From positions 1 to 23,693 of the forward strand of contig JAWXCB010000069.1 in the NCBI GenBank assembly GCA_034440455.1: a stretch of 23,693 bases of DNA, given 5' to 3'. The stretch's first letter is position 1. The number at the start of each line of letters is the position of its first letter. A program made the position numbers and the translations under genes. This DNA comes from JAWXCB01 sp034440455. Lineage in GTDB: Bacteria > Bacteroidota > Bacteroidia > Chitinophagales > CAIOSU01. The notes beneath the pieces were generated by a model. It made no database searches. It saw nothing but the letters and a program-made list of their open reading frames with translations, and was not told the origin of the DNA. Positions 21,069 through 23,693 of the stretch are shown piece after piece.

Positions 21069-22883
21069 ATGGTAGCCTCAATCAGAAACATTGCAATTAT
21101 CGCGCACGTTGATCACGGGAAAACGACTCTCGTTGATAAGATTATTCACGCCTGCAAGGTGTTCCAAGACCACCAGGTAACGGGCGAACTCATCCTCGAC
21201 AACAATGAACTGGAGCGCGAGCGCGGCATCACGATTGTTTCCAAGAATGTGTCTGTTCAATACAAAGGCACCAAAATCAACATCATTGACACCCCTGGTC
21301 ACGCTGACTTTGGCGGTGAAGTGGAGCGTGTGCTGAATATGGCGGATGGCGCATTAGTGCTCGTTGATGCGTTTGAAGGTCCCATGCCGCAAACACGCTA
21401 TGTGCTTTCAAAAGCGCTTGCGCTTGGATTGAAACCGCTCGTGGTAATTAATAAAGTAGATAAAGAAAACTGCCACCCTGATGAAGTGCATGATGCAATG
21501 TTTGAACTCATCTTTAACCTTGCTGAGCGCGATGACCAGGTGGATTTCCCTTCAGTGTATGGCTCGGCAAAACACGGATGGATGTCAAACGACTACAAAG
21601 AAAAAACAGACAACATCTTCGCGCTGCTCGACATGGTTGTGGCGCATGTGCCCCCTCCGAAAGTGCAGGAAGGAACCGTGCAGATGCAAGTTACTTCATT
21701 GGATTATTCCAACTACATCGGGCGTATCGCCATTGGGCGCGTAGTGCGTGGCACATTGAAATCCAACACTCCTATTTCGCTCGTGAAGCGTGACGGCAGC
21801 ATTGCAAAGGGGCGTATCAAAGAATTATACACTTTTGAAGGAATGGGCAAAGTGAAAGCTGAAACAGTGCCCTGCGGTGATTTGTGCGCAGTGAACGGTA
21901 TTGAAGGATTTGAAATTGGCGACACCATTGCCGATTTTGAAAGCCCTGAAGGATTGCCGCCTATTCATATTGACGAGCCTACTATCAGTATGTTGTTCAC
22001 GGTGAACGATTCGCCTTTCTATGGCAAGGAAGGAAAGTTCGTGACCTCGCGCCACCTGCGCGACCGCCTTTTCAAAGAAACGGAAAAGAACCTCGCAATG
22101 CGCGTGGAAGAAACGGAATCACCCGATACGTATATAGTGTATGGCAGAGGCATCCTGCATCTTTCTATTTTGATTGAAACGATGAGACGCGAAGGCTATG
22201 AAATGCAAGTGGGACAGCCGAAAGTAATCGTGAAAGAAATAGACGGAAAGCGTTGCGAGCCGATTGAAGTGCTGAATATTGATTGTCCGGAATCAACATC
22301 GGGCAAAGTGATTGAACAGGTTACAAAGCGCAGAGGCGACTTGCTTGCGATGCAGCCAAAAGCCGACCGCATTCATTTGGAATTTAGCATCCCATCAAGA
22401 GGATTAATTGGCTTGCGTAACAACGTGCTTACAGTAACACAAGGTGAAGCTATCATCGCGCACCGTTTCAAAGCGTTTGAACCTTGGAGAGGCGATATTC
22501 CTGAGCGTATCAGCGGCTCGCTGATTGCGCTTGATACCGGAACGGCAATCGCTTATTCGATTGACAAGTTGCAAGACCGTGGAAAGTTTTTCATCGAATC
22601 AGGGGAAGAAGTTTACAGCGGACAGGTGATTGGTGAAAACACGCGCCCCGATGATTTAGTAGTGAATGTGAACATCACGAAGAAACTCACGAACATGCGC
22701 GCATCCGGCTCTGATGAAAAGATGCGTATCGCGCCACCCGTGCGGTTTTCACTCGAAGAAGCGATGGAATACATTCAGGTGGATGAATTTGTGGAAGTAA
22801 CTCCTAAGAACATCCGCCTTCGCAAAATCATTCTCGACCACAACCTGCGCAAGCGCACTGAGTCGAAGAAGGCTTACGCATAA
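21069..22883 (+). CDS. typA: Ribosome-associated GTPase TypA/BipA
   Basis: A 604-residue translational GTPase, related to EF-G and LepA, that binds 70S ribosomes and helps ribosome assembly and stress or cold adaptation. GTPase motifs are complete: G1 AHVDHGKTTL near residue 15, the switch I region RERGITI, G3 DTPGHADFGGEV, G4 NKVD and G5 SAKHG. A beta-barrel domain II, the EF-G-like domain and the TypA-specific C-terminal domain follow (SRGLIGLRNNVLTVTQGEAI; FFIESGEEVYSGQVIGENTR; a basic end near KNIRLRKIILDHNLRKRTES). Length is normal. It starts at the ATG at 21069 with a TATCTTTG promoter element upstream, and is transcribed alone. Confidence 0.97.
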   Translation: MVASIRNIAIIAHVDHGKTTLVDKIIHACKVFQDHQVTGELILDNNELERERGITIVSKNVSVQYKGTKINIIDTPGHADFGGEVERVLNMADGALVLVDAFEGPMPQTRYVLSKALALGLKPLVVINKVDKENCHPDEVHDAMFELIFNLAERDDQVDFPSVYGSAKHGWMSNDYKEKTDNIFALLDMVVAHVPPPKVQEGTVQMQVTSLDYSNYIGRIAIGRVVRGTLKSNTPISLVKRDGSIAKGRIKELYTFEGMGKVKAETVPCGDLCAVNGIEGFEIGDTIADFESPEGLPPIHIDEPTISMLFTVNDSPFYGKEGKFVTSRHLRDRLFKETEKNLAMRVEETESPDTYIVYGRGILHLSILIETMRREGYEMQVGQPKVIVKEIDGKRCEPIEVLNIDCPESTSGKVIEQVTKRRGDLLAMQPKADRIHLEFSIPSRGLIGLRNNVLTVTQGEAIIAHRFKAFEPWRGDIPERISGSLIALDTGTAIAYSIDKLQDRGKFFIESGEEVYSGQVIGENTRPDDLVVNVNITKKLTNMRASGSDEKMRIAPPVRFSLEEAMEYIQVDEFVEVTPKNIRLRKIILDHNLRKRTESKKAYA

Positions 22884-22898
22884 TTGGGTGCCGGGGGT

Positions 22899-22966
22899 GG
22901 AGTGTTGTGTGAAGTGCAGATTTGTATTTGACTTACACCCCTAAGTAACACCCTGTTTAAAAATTT
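22899..22966 (+). terminator. Possible nested hairpin terminator of typA
   Basis: Two imperfect stems nest within one another: GTGTGAAGT (22907-22915) with ACTTACAC (22931-22938), and GGAGTGTT (22899-22906) with AACACCC (22947-22953). An A/T-rich stretch follows at 22956-22966. The pairing has bulges, so this is a moderate call. Confidence 0.35.
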
Positions 22967-22970
22967 CTTC

Positions 22971-22987
22971 GTTGCACTAATTGCAAC
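22971..22987. promoter_or_regulatory. 17-bp palindrome overlapping a -33 region
   Basis: GTTGCA (22971-22976) and TGCAAC (22982-22987) are perfect inverted arms around CTAAT. The right arm overlaps a TTG at 22981-22983 that is correctly spaced (20 nt) from TATCTTAG at 23004-23011. The position fits an operator for a dimeric regulator of the surface-protein gene. Confidence 0.4.
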
Positions 22988-23003
22988 ATTCAAGATTAAT
23001 TAA

Positions 23004-23011
23004 TATCTTAG
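23004..23011 (+). promoter_or_regulatory. Candidate promoter -7 element for the surface-protein gene
   Basis: TATCTTAG differs from TAnnTTTG at one base and lies 20 nt after a TTG at 22981-22983. The ATG at 23042 is 30 nt downstream. Confidence 0.45.
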
Positions 23012-23041
23012 GGGCTCCTCTTACTCGATAACGCAAATCGA

Positions 23042-23693
23042 ATGTCGAAGTCCTCTTCCAATAAATTTTTCCTGCTTGTTATTTTCACGATTATAATGAG
23101 TATTGGGCAACAAGTGATGGCACAAACTTGTGGTAACTCAGTGAATGCGCCCACCACTATTAACGGCATCTCAATTACGGGTGCAGGTATCGGCTCAACA
23201 ACTTTTTCCAGCAGTTATACTTCTTGCGGAAATATCACGACACCTAACAACTCTCTTCACCTCGGGGCAAGCGGTTTTTTCGACTACACCTATACATTCA
23301 GCCAGCCTGTGAATGATTTTGTGTTTGTAATCACCGCAACCGGACAGTTTAATAATGAGGTATTTGCGATTACAACAAATGCTGGCGGCATTCCTGTAAT
23401 TACAGGCTCAAACCTTTGCTTTTCAACAATAACAGGTAATGTAATTTCAAGTGGAGCAGGCGGACCGAGCACAGGCGGGGGCGGCATTTTTACAATCACA
23501 AATCCAAGCGGTCCGTTTACAACATTAACCATCACCGGACCGGGCGGTGATGCGGGTTCGCTCTTTGCGCTCTGCGATGCTTCTATTGCTTTCATTTGCA
23601 CAAAACCCGATGCAGGCGCTGACCAAACGGGGATTTGCAGCGGCACAAGTGTGACGTTAAGCGCTACAAGCACAACAGCGGGCAACTGGTTTC
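23042..23693 (+). CDS. Large secreted surface protein, N-terminal part (cut by window edge)
   Basis: An open frame begins at the ATG at 23042 and is still open after 217 codons at the window end. It starts with a signal peptide (MSKSSSNKFFLLVIFTIIMS, ending near QQVMA before QTCGNSVNAP). The mature part is rich in Thr, Ser and Gly, with about 160 residues of beta-rich sequence (SLHLGASGFFDYTYTFSQ; FVFVITATGQFNNEVFAITT; GPSTGGGGIFTITNPSGPFT). It then enters the motif DAGADQTGICSGTSVTLSAT, a repeat unit frequent in giant Bacteroidota adhesin-like proteins with PKD/Ig-like repeats and a T9SS tail. The C-terminus is outside the window, so T9SS export is inferred. Its transcription is probably independent of typA, from the promoter candidate at 23004. 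Confidence 0.75.
   Translation, partial: MSKSSSNKFFLLVIFTIIMSIGQQVMAQTCGNSVNAPTTINGISITGAGIGSTTFSSSYTSCGNITTPNNSLHLGASGFFDYTYTFSQPVNDFVFVITATGQFNNEVFAITTNAGGIPVITGSNLCFSTITGNVISSGAGGPSTGGGGIFTITNPSGPFTTLTITGPGGDAGSLFALCDASIAFICTKPDAGADQTGICSGTSVTLSATSTTAGNWF

Overview
The window looks like a chromosomal segment of a Bacteroidota bacterium, probably an environmental Chitinophagales- or Sphingobacteria-like lineage. Four signs point there. A secreted redoxin ends in a type IX secretion (T9SS) sorting tail. A truncated surface protein at the right edge carries the DAGADQTxxCSGTSVTLSA type of repeat. Starts mostly lack Shine-Dalgarno sequences. Several intergenic regions carry the TAnnTTTG -7 promoter element typical of the phylum. 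No rRNA, tRNA or CRISPR array was recognised.

Left edge (1-1.6 kb): an AT-rich restriction-modification remnant. It has the last 60 codons of a probable restriction endonuclease, overlapping by ATGA a complete cytosine-C5 DNA methyltransferase whose last 45 or so codons run through a palindromic repeat. A DinB-like protein follows.

2.2-7.5 kb: acetyl-CoA synthetase (acs) and a circularly permuted ATP-grasp protein flank a small accessory island. The island holds a PD-(D/E)XK nuclease-like gene and a HicA/HicB toxin-antitoxin pair. Between them sits a scar in which a copy of the first 58 nt of the ATP-grasp gene is joined to a copy of the last ~51 nt of acs. The acs-to-ATP-grasp junction therefore exists twice, each copy holding different cargo. 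acs itself carries an in-frame insertion of about 25 codons built on a palindrome, and has a strong hairpin in its leader.

7.5-10.2 kb (minus): an operon of an outer-membrane beta-barrel-like protein and a lipoprotein vanadium haloperoxidase/PAP2 enzyme with all seven vanadate/phosphate ligands. A bidirectional terminator separates it from the ATP-grasp gene.

10.3-16.1 kb: small-type purL; a secreted redoxin with a T9SS tail (minus); a TPR remnant; a PLP-dependent ACC deaminase/D-cysteine desulfhydrase-like enzyme; then a minus-strand operon of a methyltransferase, a short CvfB-like RNA-binding protein and a hotdog thioesterase.

16.2-17.8 kb: a tight four-gene redox/sulfur operon of two small membrane proteins sharing a GCAxGxC motif, a thioredoxin and an exported rhodanese-thioredoxin fusion.

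17.8-23.7 kb: a minus-strand group (FISUMP-domain protein, lipoprotein, YdjM-like membrane hydrolase), a small hypothetical gene, an Fe(II)/2-oxoglutarate oxygenase (minus), the ribosome-associated GTPase typA, and the start of a large secreted surface protein cut by the window edge. No gene-free stretch exceeds 300 bases.
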